DNA of 64,000 nt, taken from the NCBI GenBank assembly GCA_901472455.1, contig LR590464.1, positions 2,728,001 through 2,792,000 on the forward strand. Direction: 5' to 3'. This document shows positions 56,374-64,000 of this stretch, piece by piece. This DNA is from Leclercia adecarboxylata. GTDB taxonomy: Bacteria > Pseudomonadota > Gammaproteobacteria > Enterobacterales > Enterobacteriaceae. The notes beneath the pieces are model-generated. The model ran no database searches, was not told where the DNA came from, and saw only the letters and a list, made by a program, of their open reading frames with translations. Positions within the stretch are counted from its first letter, which is position 1, and the number at the start of each line of letters is the position of its first letter. The position numbers were made by a program, and so were the translations under genes.

Positions 56374-57468
56374 ATGGGATTCAAATGCGGTATCGTTGGT
56401 CTGCCTAACGTTGGCAAATCCACCCTGTTTAACGCGCTGACTAAAGCGGGCATCGAAGCGGCTAACTTCCCGTTCTGCACCATCGAGCCAAACACCGGTG
56501 TCGTGCCAATGCCCGATCCGCGTCTGGACCAGCTCGCGGAGATCGTTAAGCCGCAGCGTATTCTGCCAACCACCATGGAGTTCGTGGACATTGCAGGCCT
56601 GGTGAAAGGCGCGTCCAAAGGCGAAGGCCTGGGCAACCAGTTCCTGACCAACATCCGTGAAACCGAAGCCATTGGCCACGTTGTCCGTTGCTTTGAAAAC
56701 GACAATATCATCCACGTGAACAACAAAGTGGATCCGGCTGACGACATCGAAGTTATCAACACCGAACTGGCCCTGTCTGACCTCGACACGTGCGAGCGCG
56801 CCCTGCATCGCGTGCAGAAGAAAGCCAAAGGTGGCGACAAAGACGCAAAAGCAGAACAGGCTGCGCTGGAAAAATGTCTGCCACAGCTGGAAAACGCCGG
56901 CATGCTGCGCGCGCTGAAAAACCTGACGGAAGAAGACAAAGCGGCGATCAAATACCTGAGCTTCCTGACCCTGAAGCCAACCATGTACATCGCTAACGTC
57001 AACGAAGACGGTTTTGAAAACAACCCATACCTCGACAAAGTGCGCGAAATCGCGGCAGCCGAAGGCTCTGTGGTGGTAGCGGTCTGTGCCGCGGTAGAAT
57101 CCGATATCGCCGAGCTGGACGATGCCGACCGTGAAGAGTTCATGGCCGAGCTGGGCCTGGAAGAGCCAGGTCTGAACCGCGTGATCCGCGCTGGTTACGA
57201 ACTGCTGAACCTGCAAACCTACTTCACCGCTGGCGTGAAAGAAGTACGTGCCTGGACTATCCCTGTAGGCGCAACCGCTCCACAGGCAGCGGGTAAAATC
57301 CACACCGACTTCGAGAAAGGCTTTATTCGTGCGCAGACTATCGCGTTTGAAGACTTCATCACCTACAAAGGTGAACAAGGCGCGAAAGAAGCAGGCAAGA
57401 TGCGTGCAGAAGGGAAAGATTACATCGTTAAAGATGGCGATGTGATGAACTTCCTGTTCAACGTTTAA
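56374..57468 (+). CDS. ychF: Ribosome-associated ATPase YchF
   Basis: An Obg-family protein that prefers ATP to GTP, linked to oxidative stress control and redox-regulated translation. The frame is intact, about 364 residues. The P-loop is [13 protein letters not shown], switch II lies in [12 protein letters not shown], and the NxxE motif that replaces the GTP-specific NKxD is NVNED. A coiled-coil insert (about 130-200) and a C-terminal TGS domain follow. The gene ends in a strong terminator. Confidence 0.97.
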   Translation: MGFKCGIVGLPNVGKSTLFNALTKAGIEAANFPFCTIEPNTGVVPMPDPRLDQLAEIVKPQRILPTTMEFVDIAGLVKGASKGEGLGNQFLTNIRETEAIGHVVRCFENDNIIHVNNKVDPADDIEVINTELALSDLDTCERALHRVQKKAKGGDKDAKAEQAALEKCLPQLENAGMLRALKNLTEEDKAAIKYLSFLTLKPTMYIANVNEDGFENNPYLDKVREIAAAEGSVVVAVCAAVESDIAELDDADREEFMAELGLEEPGLNRVIRAGYELLNLQTYFTAGVKEVRAWTIPVGATAPQAAGKIHTDFEKGFIRAQTIAFEDFITYKGEQGAKEAGKMRAEGKDYIVKDGDVMNFLFNV

Positions 57469-57482
57469 GGTTTAGCCACCTG

Positions 57483-57515
57483 AAAAAAATCCACGCCGAT
57501 GCGTGGATTTTTTTT
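57483..57515 (+). terminator. Bidirectional terminator between ychF and the GH42 gene
   Basis: AAAAAATCCACGC-CGAT-GCGTGGATTTTTTTT, given in parts, forms a perfect stem with A residues to the left and eight T residues to the right. It can end both convergent genes. Confidence 0.9.
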
Positions 57516-57532
57516 GATAAAAGGAAAGCCCC

Positions 57533-59593
57533 TTATTCCTTTTCTGCTAAAAACACTTCTGCGCCAAATGCAGGCAGCGGATAGTGATCCCCCTGCAGCA
57601 CATCGCCATTGAGTAAGGGTTTCAGCGTCCGGCTTTCTTCTGCCAAATCAAGCGTGACGGCTTGTTTGCCATAGTTCTGTACAAAGATATATGCCTGTCC
57701 TTCGCTCTGCCTTGCCGTTGCAACCACACCTTTTGGCAGGGGCATCGATGTAGAGGCGGTAATGCTATTTTCATCAGCAACCATCCGGTAAAAATCGTGC
57801 AGAAAATCCCCATCGGTTCTTGCTGCAAGGTAATACGCCTGCCCATTTCCCCAGGTGTTACGGGTTACTGCTGGCCGGCCCGCGTAAAAATCCTGTTGGT
57901 AGACGCCCAGGACTTCTGCCGTTTCCGCATGAATAAGATCGCAAAGCTCCCGACATTCATACTCGCGTCCCGGACTGTGCCAGGTTGATGACGTCATGCT
58001 GATTTGATTCGTTTCGCCGTCATACAGACCGTCGATCTCTTCCGACCAGATACCCAATACGTCGCGTAAAGGCCCCGGGAAACCAGTTGTGAAGCACAGA
58101 TCATCCGTATTAACGATACCTGTCCAGTAGGTCGCAATAAACACCCCGCCAGCCGCCACGAACTTATTAACGCGTTCGGCAAAGGCTTCATTCACCATAT
58201 AGAGCATCGGGGCGACGATTACCCGGTATGCGCTGAGGTCGGACTGTTGGCAAACAATATCCACCGGGATACTCTGCTGCCACAGCGCCTGGTAGTGCTG
58301 CTGCACCGTCTCTTCAAAGTGGATACCACAGTTACGTGGCCCGGCGGCGTCGTTGACCGCCCAGCGATTATCCCAGTCATACACCATCGCCACCTCAGCC
58401 CGATAATCCCCGCCTGCTACCGGTGCCAGTTTCTCAAGCGCAGCGCCAACCTGCTTGACATCCCGCCCGACGCGGGTATTGAGATGGCCGACGTGATCTA
58501 CCACCGCACCGTGTAATTTTTCGACCGAACCCCGGCTTTTACGCCACTGAAAATATTGTACCGAGTCAGAACCGTGGGCAATCGCCTGCATTGCCGACAG
58601 CAGATGCATCCCCGGTCTTTTGAGTTTGCTGACTGCCTGCCAGTTGGTGGTCCCGGGAGTGGACTCCATCAACAGAAACGGCAATCCGGGCTTCAGGCTT
58701 CGCATCAGATCAAACGTGAAGGCCGTGTAAGAGGCGATATTTTCCTGCTGTTGAGTCTTATGCCACTCCGGATAGCTGTCCCATGAGATGAAATCAACCT
58801 CCTGCGCCAGGCGCCAGTAATCGTAATCATTAAATACACCGTGAAAATTAGTGGTGGCGGGCATCGCGGGATTGAAGGCTTTCACCGTCTGAATTTCATG
58901 ACGGCAAAACAGCGCAACCTGCTCACTCATAAAGCGTCGCCAGTCGATATTCAGCCCATGGACCGACTGTTCACCCAGTGGCCCCGGCGAATGAATCTGG
59001 CTCCAGCTCGAATATTCGTGGCTCCAGAATGCACCCCACCAGCGCTGGTTCAGGTTCTCTAACGTCTGATACTTCTGTTTCAGCCAGTCGCGGAATGCCT
59101 GCTGGCAAATATCACAGTGGCAGTCACCGCTATACTCGTTTGAAATATGCCAGGCCAACACTGCCGGGTGATGCGCATAACGTTTTGCCAGTTGCTTATT
59201 AATATTTCCGGTCAGTCGTAAATATTCAGGAGATGAAACACAGTGATTATGTCGCTCCCCATGCAGATTTTTCGTCAAATCTTTATTGGTCCGTAATACC
59301 TCTGGGTATTTTTCTGAAACCCAGGCCGGTCTTGCACCGCTCGGTGTCGCCAGGAAGACATAAATCCCACTGGCGTAGAGGGTATCCAGAACGCTATCCA
59401 GCCAGCCAAACTGATATTCACCTTCTGCGGGTTCAAGTTTAGACCAGCTAAATATCCCTACCGACATCACGTTGCATTTTGTCTCTTTCATCATCGCGAT
59501 ATCCTTCTCAAGAATATCGGGCTGACTGAGCCACTGGTCCGGATTATAATCGGCACCGTGCAATAAATTGAGGTCCGTAAATAATTTGCTCAT
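57533..59593 (-). CDS. GH42 beta-galactosidase
   Basis: A cytoplasmic glycoside hydrolase of family 42, unrelated in fold details to the GH2 LacZ. The frame is intact at 686 residues. The TIM barrel starts at HGADYNPDQW; the acid/base glutamate is in AWHISNEYSGD; the nucleophile glutamate is in PFLLMESTPGTTNW; and zinc-site cysteines are in HNHCVSSPEY and GDCHCDIC. A trimerisation (class I glutamine amidotransferase-like) domain and a small beta domain follow. The gene stands 11 bases after the permease gene, so the pair is an operon for uptake and hydrolysis of a beta-galactoside, probably lactose. Confidence 0.93.
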   Translation of the reverse strand: MSKLFTDLNLLHGADYNPDQWLSQPDILEKDIAMMKETKCNVMSVGIFSWSKLEPAEGEYQFGWLDSVLDTLYASGIYVFLATPSGARPAWVSEKYPEVLRTNKDLTKNLHGERHNHCVSSPEYLRLTGNINKQLAKRYAHHPAVLAWHISNEYSGDCHCDICQQAFRDWLKQKYQTLENLNQRWWGAFWSHEYSSWSQIHSPGPLGEQSVHGLNIDWRRFMSEQVALFCRHEIQTVKAFNPAMPATTNFHGVFNDYDYWRLAQEVDFISWDSYPEWHKTQQQENIASYTAFTFDLMRSLKPGLPFLLMESTPGTTNWQAVSKLKRPGMHLLSAMQAIAHGSDSVQYFQWRKSRGSVEKLHGAVVDHVGHLNTRVGRDVKQVGAALEKLAPVAGGDYRAEVAMVYDWDNRWAVNDAAGPRNCGIHFEETVQQHYQALWQQSIPVDIVCQQSDLSAYRVIVAPMLYMVNEAFAERVNKFVAAGGVFIATYWTGIVNTDDLCFTTGFPGPLRDVLGIWSEEIDGLYDGETNQISMTSSTWHSPGREYECRELCDLIHAETAEVLGVYQQDFYAGRPAVTRNTWGNGQAYYLAARTDGDFLHDFYRMVADENSITASTSMPLPKGVVATARQSEGQAYIFVQNYGKQAVTLDLAEESRTLKPLLNGDVLQGDHYPLPAFGAEVFLAEKE

Positions 59594-59604
59594 ATTTTTC
59601 TTCC

Positions 59605-60837
59605 TTATGCTAAGGACGCTCTCTCCTGAGAAAGATCAACGGCTTTTCCTTTTCTGCTCCTGAGCGAAAATACCGAGAACAGCGTAAACAGCCCTGAAAC
59701 AGCGCCAAGAATGATATAGGTATTAGCAAACCCAATGGTGTCGTATAAATGCCCCACCACCGGGGAATAGACTGTCGTCGCAATGGATGCTGCAAACAGC
59801 ACCAGTAAATAGATTGTGGATGACAATTTATGGTCAAAATTCTGGGCAATAAACTTAAAGACGGAGATCAGGATTAAGGGTTTTTCAATGGCGTGCATCA
59901 TCTTCACTGCCGCAATCCATACCGGACCCAGCGGAACCGCAGATCCCAGAATACGCACCGACATGATCGTCCCGGCTATGACCAGCGCCCACTTCGCCCC
60001 GACGCGATTGACAAACCACGGCATCAGCCCAAGGAATAAAGTTTCGCCACACACCTGAATGGATGCCAGAGTGCCGTACCATTTATTCCCTTCGTCAACG
60101 CTCGGGAACTGTAAAGAGAAGTACTGCGCAAACTGTTGGTCGTAGGTATCATAGATTTGGGTAACAAACAGCGTAAAAATAATCAGCATCCAGAACTGCT
60201 TGTCTTTCATTAATTCAAAAACATGCCCCGCTTTCAATGACGAGGTCATCTTCTCTTCTTCCAGTGTGACTGTGATTTTCGTCAGCATAAAGCAGACAGC
60301 CGCTAAGACAATGGCAATACTGGCCAGCCAGAAAGAGAGATTGGGATTATCGTTAATATTACGCCCGACAATATAGGCCGCAGCCGCCCATCCCAAAGAG
60401 CCCCACATTCTCACACGTCCATATTCGAAAGCGTAGCGGCGGGATATTTTGTCAATATACGAGTCAATGACTCCACACCCGGAGTTAAAAATAACCCCAA
60501 GATAAATGCCGCCCAGAATCGCGCCCAACCAGAAGGAGCTGACGAGCAGGGGCGCATAAATATAGATAAAAAACGGCCCGACCGGCAGCAGCAAAGCAAT
60601 AATTAAAAAAATCAGCGATTTTTTTGTGCCGAATTTATCTGATATAAAGCCAAAAAATGGCTGCATGGTCAGCGCAATAAAGGCATTTATTGCATACAAC
60701 CACCCCGTTTGGGTGGCGCTAATGCCTAAATGCTGAGTCGTCCAGATGACAAAAAAAGCCATCGTCGACGACCAGGCAAACAGATAGAGAAAATCGAAAA
60801 TGCTTAAAAGGACATAGTTCCTTTTACCGGTAACCAT
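59605..60837 (-). CDS. LacY-family oligosaccharide:H+ symporter
   Basis: A twelve-segment MFS permease of the OHS family (LacY, RafB, CscB). The frame is intact at 410 residues. Key LacY residues can be aligned: Arg144 in FEYGRVRMWGSLGW, Glu269 in CGETLFLG, Arg302 in GTIMSVRILGS, and His322 and Glu325 in KMMHAIEKPL. The position of LacY Glu126 is aspartate (GVIDSYIDK), and Cys148 is serine. The proton and sugar sites are thus kept with a conservative change. The ATG at 60835-60837 (MVTGKRNYV) follows GAGGAAG; an upstream in-frame ATG has no such site. Confidence 0.92.
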   Translation of the reverse strand: MVTGKRNYVLLSIFDFLYLFAWSSTMAFFVIWTTQHLGISATQTGWLYAINAFIALTMQPFFGFISDKFGTKKSLIFLIIALLLPVGPFFIYIYAPLLVSSFWLGAILGGIYLGVIFNSGCGVIDSYIDKISRRYAFEYGRVRMWGSLGWAAAAYIVGRNINDNPNLSFWLASIAIVLAAVCFMLTKITVTLEEEKMTSSLKAGHVFELMKDKQFWMLIIFTLFVTQIYDTYDQQFAQYFSLQFPSVDEGNKWYGTLASIQVCGETLFLGLMPWFVNRVGAKWALVIAGTIMSVRILGSAVPLGPVWIAAVKMMHAIEKPLILISVFKFIAQNFDHKLSSTIYLLVLFAASIATTVYSPVVGHLYDTIGFANTYIILGAVSGLFTLFSVFSLRSRKGKAVDLSQERASLA

Positions 60838-61177
60838 ATTTTTCTTCCTCAAGAAGGAACAGGGTCGGTGCTTCACTGAGGGATCAGTGAGTCGCGTTCT
60901 TTTGGATCATGCCTGGGACGATATGCACCCGATTGCTGATGATGTGAAAATGTATGACGTTCACATCAACGTGTTACATACAATACCTGACAAAAGACGC
61001 GAACAACTCTCCTTGATGAAAAGTGCAATCAACATCACAGAACGTAATTTTAAAAGCAGAAAAAGGTGAGCAAGATCGCCAAATTTCGCCATGTGAAGGT
61101 ATGACATTTTGATATAATTTCGCTCACGCCACCGATGGCAGGCGTTTTTTCAGCCACGTGAAAAGAAAGGATTGAGA
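60838..61177. promoter_or_regulatory. Divergent control region of the lactose-type operon and its LacI regulator
   Basis: This 340-base AT-rich region has no gene. A perfect inverted repeat, TCACTGA-GGGA-TCAGTGA, lies at 60873-60890, 36 bases upstream of the permease ATG, and is the best operator candidate. At 60947-60968 the minus strand has TGATGTGA followed by CATACATTT, a degenerate CRP-like site. A TATAAT at 61114-61119 could be the -10 of the regulator gene. Confidence 0.55.
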
Positions 61178-62148
61178 GTGAACAAGAACAGAAATGCGAC
61201 CCTGGAAGATGTGGCGCGTCAGGCCGGGGTCTCCTACCAGACCGTCTCCCGGGTACTCAATAAATCGGTGAATGTTGCCGAAAAAACGCGTCTTCGTGTC
61301 GAGCAGGCGATTGAAGATTTGCGCTACGTTCCAAACCGTCTGGCGCAACAGCTGGTCGGCAAACGCACCCAGACGCTGGGGTTAGTGACTACCTCCCTTG
61401 CACTGCATGCGCCGTCGCAAATCGCCGCCTCCGTGAAAAGCACGCCCGTGAGGCGGGTTACCAGGTCCTGATTTCGATGATTGATGAAGCTGACCCTACG
61501 GCCATACAGCAATCGATTAACGATTTTAAGTCCCAGTTTATTGAAAAAATCCTGATTAACGTCCCGCTGGAAACCCCTCCTGCCAGAAAGCTGGCTGAAC
61601 AAAATAACGACGTCACCTGTCTGTTTCTCGACGTTGCCCCGGACAGCGGTGTGTTTCATGTCATCTTTGATCCGGCAAACGGTACCCGGGAGAGCGTTAA
61701 ACGCTTATGCGAACTGGGGCATAACAGCATCGTACTGATGCCGGGCCCTCAGCACTCTGTCTCGGCAAAGCTGCGTCTGGAAAACTGGATAAGCAGCCTG
61801 GCGACATTTGGCAAAACGCCCGCAGCCGTTATTTTTGGTACCTGGGATGCCCAAAGCGGCCACGATGGCGCGCGCCAGCTTATCGAAAATAAGATTGAAT
61901 TTAGCGCTCTGCTGGTGGGTAACGACCAGATGGCGCTGGGCGCTTTGAGTGCGCTCAATAAGGCGCAGATAGAGGTACCCCATCAGGTTTCCATTATCGG
62001 CTACGATGACAGTTACGAAAGTGCCTTTTTCATCCCTTCCCTTACCACTGTGCGCCTCGATTTAGACGCCCAGGGTAAAGAAGCGGTGACCAGAGTGCTG
62101 GCGGCGACTCCGGAAAGCATACCTGACAGCAGCATTTTTGCCCGCTGA
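61178..62148 (+). CDS. LacI-family repressor of the GH42/permease operon
   Basis: The N-terminal LacI helix-turn-helix is ATLEDVARQAGVSYQTVSRV, followed by the hinge region NRLAQQLVGKRTQ. The C-terminal periplasmic-binding-type sugar domain includes VSIIGYDDSYES, where family members contact the inducer. The GTG at 61178 is chosen because AAAGGA stands six bases before it. One break near 61440 (a missing base) splits the first 90 residues from the rest. About 323 residues, shorter than LacI because there is no tetramerisation tail. It is divergent from the operon it most likely controls. Confidence 0.87.
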
Positions 62149-62187
62149 ATTTATTTTACGTGATTCGATTGCGACGAACTGACAGAG

Positions 62188-62210
62188 ATAAAAAAGCCGC
62201 GCGAGCGGCT
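62188..62210 (-). terminator. Terminator of the AraC-type regulator gene
   Basis: On the minus strand AGCCGC-TCGC-GCGGCT is followed by six T residues, starting at the stop codon of the regulator gene. Confidence 0.85.
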
Positions 62211-63190
62211 ACTCAGCCTTAATGACTCTCCGCGCTGGCTGAGAAAACCCCCTCCGGTACGCCGCAGGCGTGGTCGATAGCTGATTTCTGAAGTGATGAC
62301 GCATCGTCGCCACGCTGCCAAACCCCACTTCCTCCGCAATGCGCTCCAGCGACAGCTGGCTGTTCTCCAGCAGGTCCTGGCTGCGACTCAGGCGGGCGTT
62401 CAACAACCACTGGGCAGGGGTTTTACCGGTCGTCGCTGCAAAACGGCGCAGAAAAGTGCGTGGACTCATCCCGACAAACTTCGCCAGTGAATCGACGCTG
62501 TGCGGGGCGGCAAGGTTTTCAAGCAAATAATCAAACAGCGCGCCAAGCCGATGGCCTTCGTAGGCGACGGGTACCGCCTGCTGGATAAACTGGGCCTGAC
62601 CCCCATCGCGATGCGGGGACACGACCAGCCGACGCGCCACCTGGTTGGCCGCCACGCTACCATAATCCCGTCGCACCAGGTGCAGACACAGGTCGATCCC
62701 CGCCGCGCTTCCGGCCGAGGTGAGCACATCTCCGTTATCGATATACAACACATCCGGCGTCACCTGAATGGCGGGATAACGCTGTTGCAGCACGTCGGTG
62801 TATCGCCAGTGGGTCGTGGCCTGCCGGTTGTTGAGCAACCCTGCGGCGGCCAGCACAAAGACGCCAGAGCAGATAGAGAGGATCCGCGCCCCACGCGCGT
62901 GGGCGGCAACCAACTGCTCGCATAGCGCGGCGGGGACCGGGACATCCGCGCCCCGCCAGCCGGGGACGATAATAGTCCCGGCCTCCGCCAGCAGCTCCAG
63001 CCCGCCGTCAACCACCAGCCGGATGCCGCCCGTGGCGCGCAACGCCCCCGGTTCGACCCCCCGCCACTGCAAAGCGATACCAGTTATCCCCCATTTCAGG
63101 GCGTGCAAGGCCGAAAATTTCCACGGCAATGCCGAATTCAAACGTGCATAAGCCGTCATAGGCCAGAGCCACAACCAGAGGATTGTTCAT
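62209..63190 (-). CDS. GlxA/FtrA-type AraC regulator with DJ-1/PfpI domain
   Basis: A transcriptional regulator with an N-terminal glutamine-amidotransferase-like (DJ-1/PfpI) domain (MNNPLVVALAYDGLCTFEFG, nucleophile-elbow cysteine in RILSICSGVFVLAAAG) and a C-terminal AraC double helix-turn-helix (ERIAEEVGFGSVATMRHHF, then TTPAAYRRGF). One break near 63070 separates the first 40 residues. About 326 residues. Family members sense small nitrogen compounds or aldehydes; the ligand here is unknown. It is divergent from the rhodanese gene, a pairing common for this regulator family. Confidence 0.86.
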
Positions 63191-63299
63191 TACCGCACCC
63201 AGGGTATTTTTGTCAGGATCCTGATGGTATATGGCATTTCTGCCTGCTGTCAAAACAGCGCGGCAATCGTAAAGTGATGGCTCAACTCAGGAGGACATG

Positions 63300-63695
63300 A
63301 TGAGCTATGTAACTGATTACCCTGCTGCGTCAGCAGAAAACGCGGCGAAGCATTTTTTACAACGACTGAGTGTGGAAACGGATTGCGATGATGTCCATAC
63401 CGCGCTCAAAGAGGGTGATGTCGATTTTGTATTGCTGCATGTGGTGGGCACCCCGGAGGCGTTTGCTCGCCGTCATATTCCGGGAGCGCTGCATCTGCGA
63501 CATCGTGATATGACCGCGCAAAGCATGGCGGAATGGCCAGCCGATACCCTGTTTGTGGTCTATTGCGCCGGGCCGCACTGCAACGGCGCCGATCGTGCGG
63601 CGCTGAAGCTGGCACAACTGGGCCGCCCGGTGAAGATCATGATTGGGGGCCTGACCGGATGGGCCGACGAAGGTTTTGCGTTTAACGCCGCATAA
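63300..63695 (+). CDS. Rhodanese-like domain protein
   Basis: A single-domain rhodanese, 131 residues and intact. The conserved blocks are HIPGALHLRHRDM and the active-site loop VVYCAGPHCNGADRAA, in which the first cysteine would carry the persulfide. The second of two ATGs (63300) is chosen because AGGAGG is six bases away; the first (63297) is too close. The acceptor of the sulfur and its role are unknown. It is probably controlled by the divergent AraC-type regulator. Confidence 0.88.
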   Translation: MSYVTDYPAASAENAAKHFLQRLSVETDCDDVHTALKEGDVDFVLLHVVGTPEAFARRHIPGALHLRHRDMTAQSMAEWPADTLFVVYCAGPHCNGADRAALKLAQLGRPVKIMIGGLTGWADEGFAFNAA

Positions 63696-63718
63696 CGCCC
63701 CGGGTCGGCCCTCCACCC

Positions 63719-64000
63719 TTACCTGCCTGTTGCCGGATAGATGGTCTGTTCCGGCAACACCCGGCGATCAAAACGTCTGAAGGCATAGTACAGCGCCGCC
63801 GTGCAGAACCAGCCGATGATCCACGACACATCGTTGTCGGCAAAAATCCAGGTCAGCGAACCGTGGTAGAGCGGGTTCTCGATGAATGGCAACTGGATCA
63901 GTACGCCCACGGCATACACGCTGATACCAAACATATTCCAGTATCCGTAGCGTTGGCGGGGATCGAACAGCGCCGGAATATCTACGCTTTACGGGAAATA
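63719..64000 (-). CDS. NCS1-family permease, C-terminal end (cut by right edge)
   Basis: The C-terminal part of a nucleobase:cation symporter-1 protein (allantoin/cytosine/hydantoin/uracil permeases). The visible block VDIPALFDPRQRYGYWN is typical of the cytoplasmic loop before the last two membrane segments, and the end (NDVSWIIGWFCTAALYYAF, then DRRVLPEQT) is the last segment and tail. A break near 63985 disturbs the edge. The substrate cannot be told. It is convergent with the rhodanese gene. Confidence 0.8.

Noticed and set aside
56368..57378. A 336-residue open frame on the minus strand
   Set aside because: It is antisense to the intact ychF gene; similar shadows occur opposite other GC-rich genes here.

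Overview
The window is chromosomal DNA of a member of the Enterobacteriaceae. Gene order and protein sequences follow the E. coli oppA-adhE-hns-galU-narGHJI-narXL-kdsA-hemA-prs-pth-ychF stretch. It also carries a complete assimilatory nitrate (nas) operon, a second lactose-type system and other genes that E. coli K-12 lacks at these places, so a Klebsiella/Enterobacter-like genus is likely. The genus cannot be fixed from this window.

Layout. 1-12,000: oppA (left edge, partial), ychE, adhE with a structured leader, tdk/hns, galU, rssB/rssA, ychJ and purU. 12,000-13,500: a tRNA-Tyr locus with two complete genes, a third gene split in its T-loop, and tandem ~175-180 bp repeats that each end in the tRNA 3' end (rtT type). 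13,500-15,020: a divergent Lrp-type regulator / DMT exporter pair. 15,020-26,230: the respiratory nitrate block narI-J-H-G, narK, and the sensor/regulator pair narX-narL, with FNR boxes upstream of narG and narK. 26,230-38,650: ychO, then the nasFEDCBA operon and nasR. The nasF leader shows a sigma-54 promoter, two ANTAR-type hexaloop hairpins and a terminator that competes with the second hairpin. 38,700-44,000: ychN, a chemoreceptor, a small DUF1883-like gene, chaC, chaB and chaA. 44,000-57,500: kdsA-sirB1-sirB2-prmC-prfA-hemA, lolB-ispE-prs, dauA, a MerR/TipAS regulator, ychH, pth and ychF. 57,500-62,150: a GH42 beta-galactosidase, a LacY-family permease and a LacI regulator. 62,150-64,000: a GATase1/AraC regulator, a rhodanese, and the end of an NCS1 permease.

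Functionally the window is centred on nitrate. NarX/NarL sense nitrate and control NarK import and NarGHI respiration, FNR adds oxygen control, and the nas genes import nitrate and reduce it to ammonium as a nitrogen source under NtrC/sigma-54 and NasR.

Quality caveat. More than half of the genes, including normally essential ones (prs, hemA, ispE, lolB, kdsA), are split by single-base insertions or deletions, often in homopolymer runs. The coordinates given span the whole intended gene, and I read these breaks as sequencing errors rather than pseudogenes. I found no clear case of an entirely new system. The strongest leads are the tRNA-Tyr repeat array with its split tRNA and the well-preserved nasF antitermination leader.
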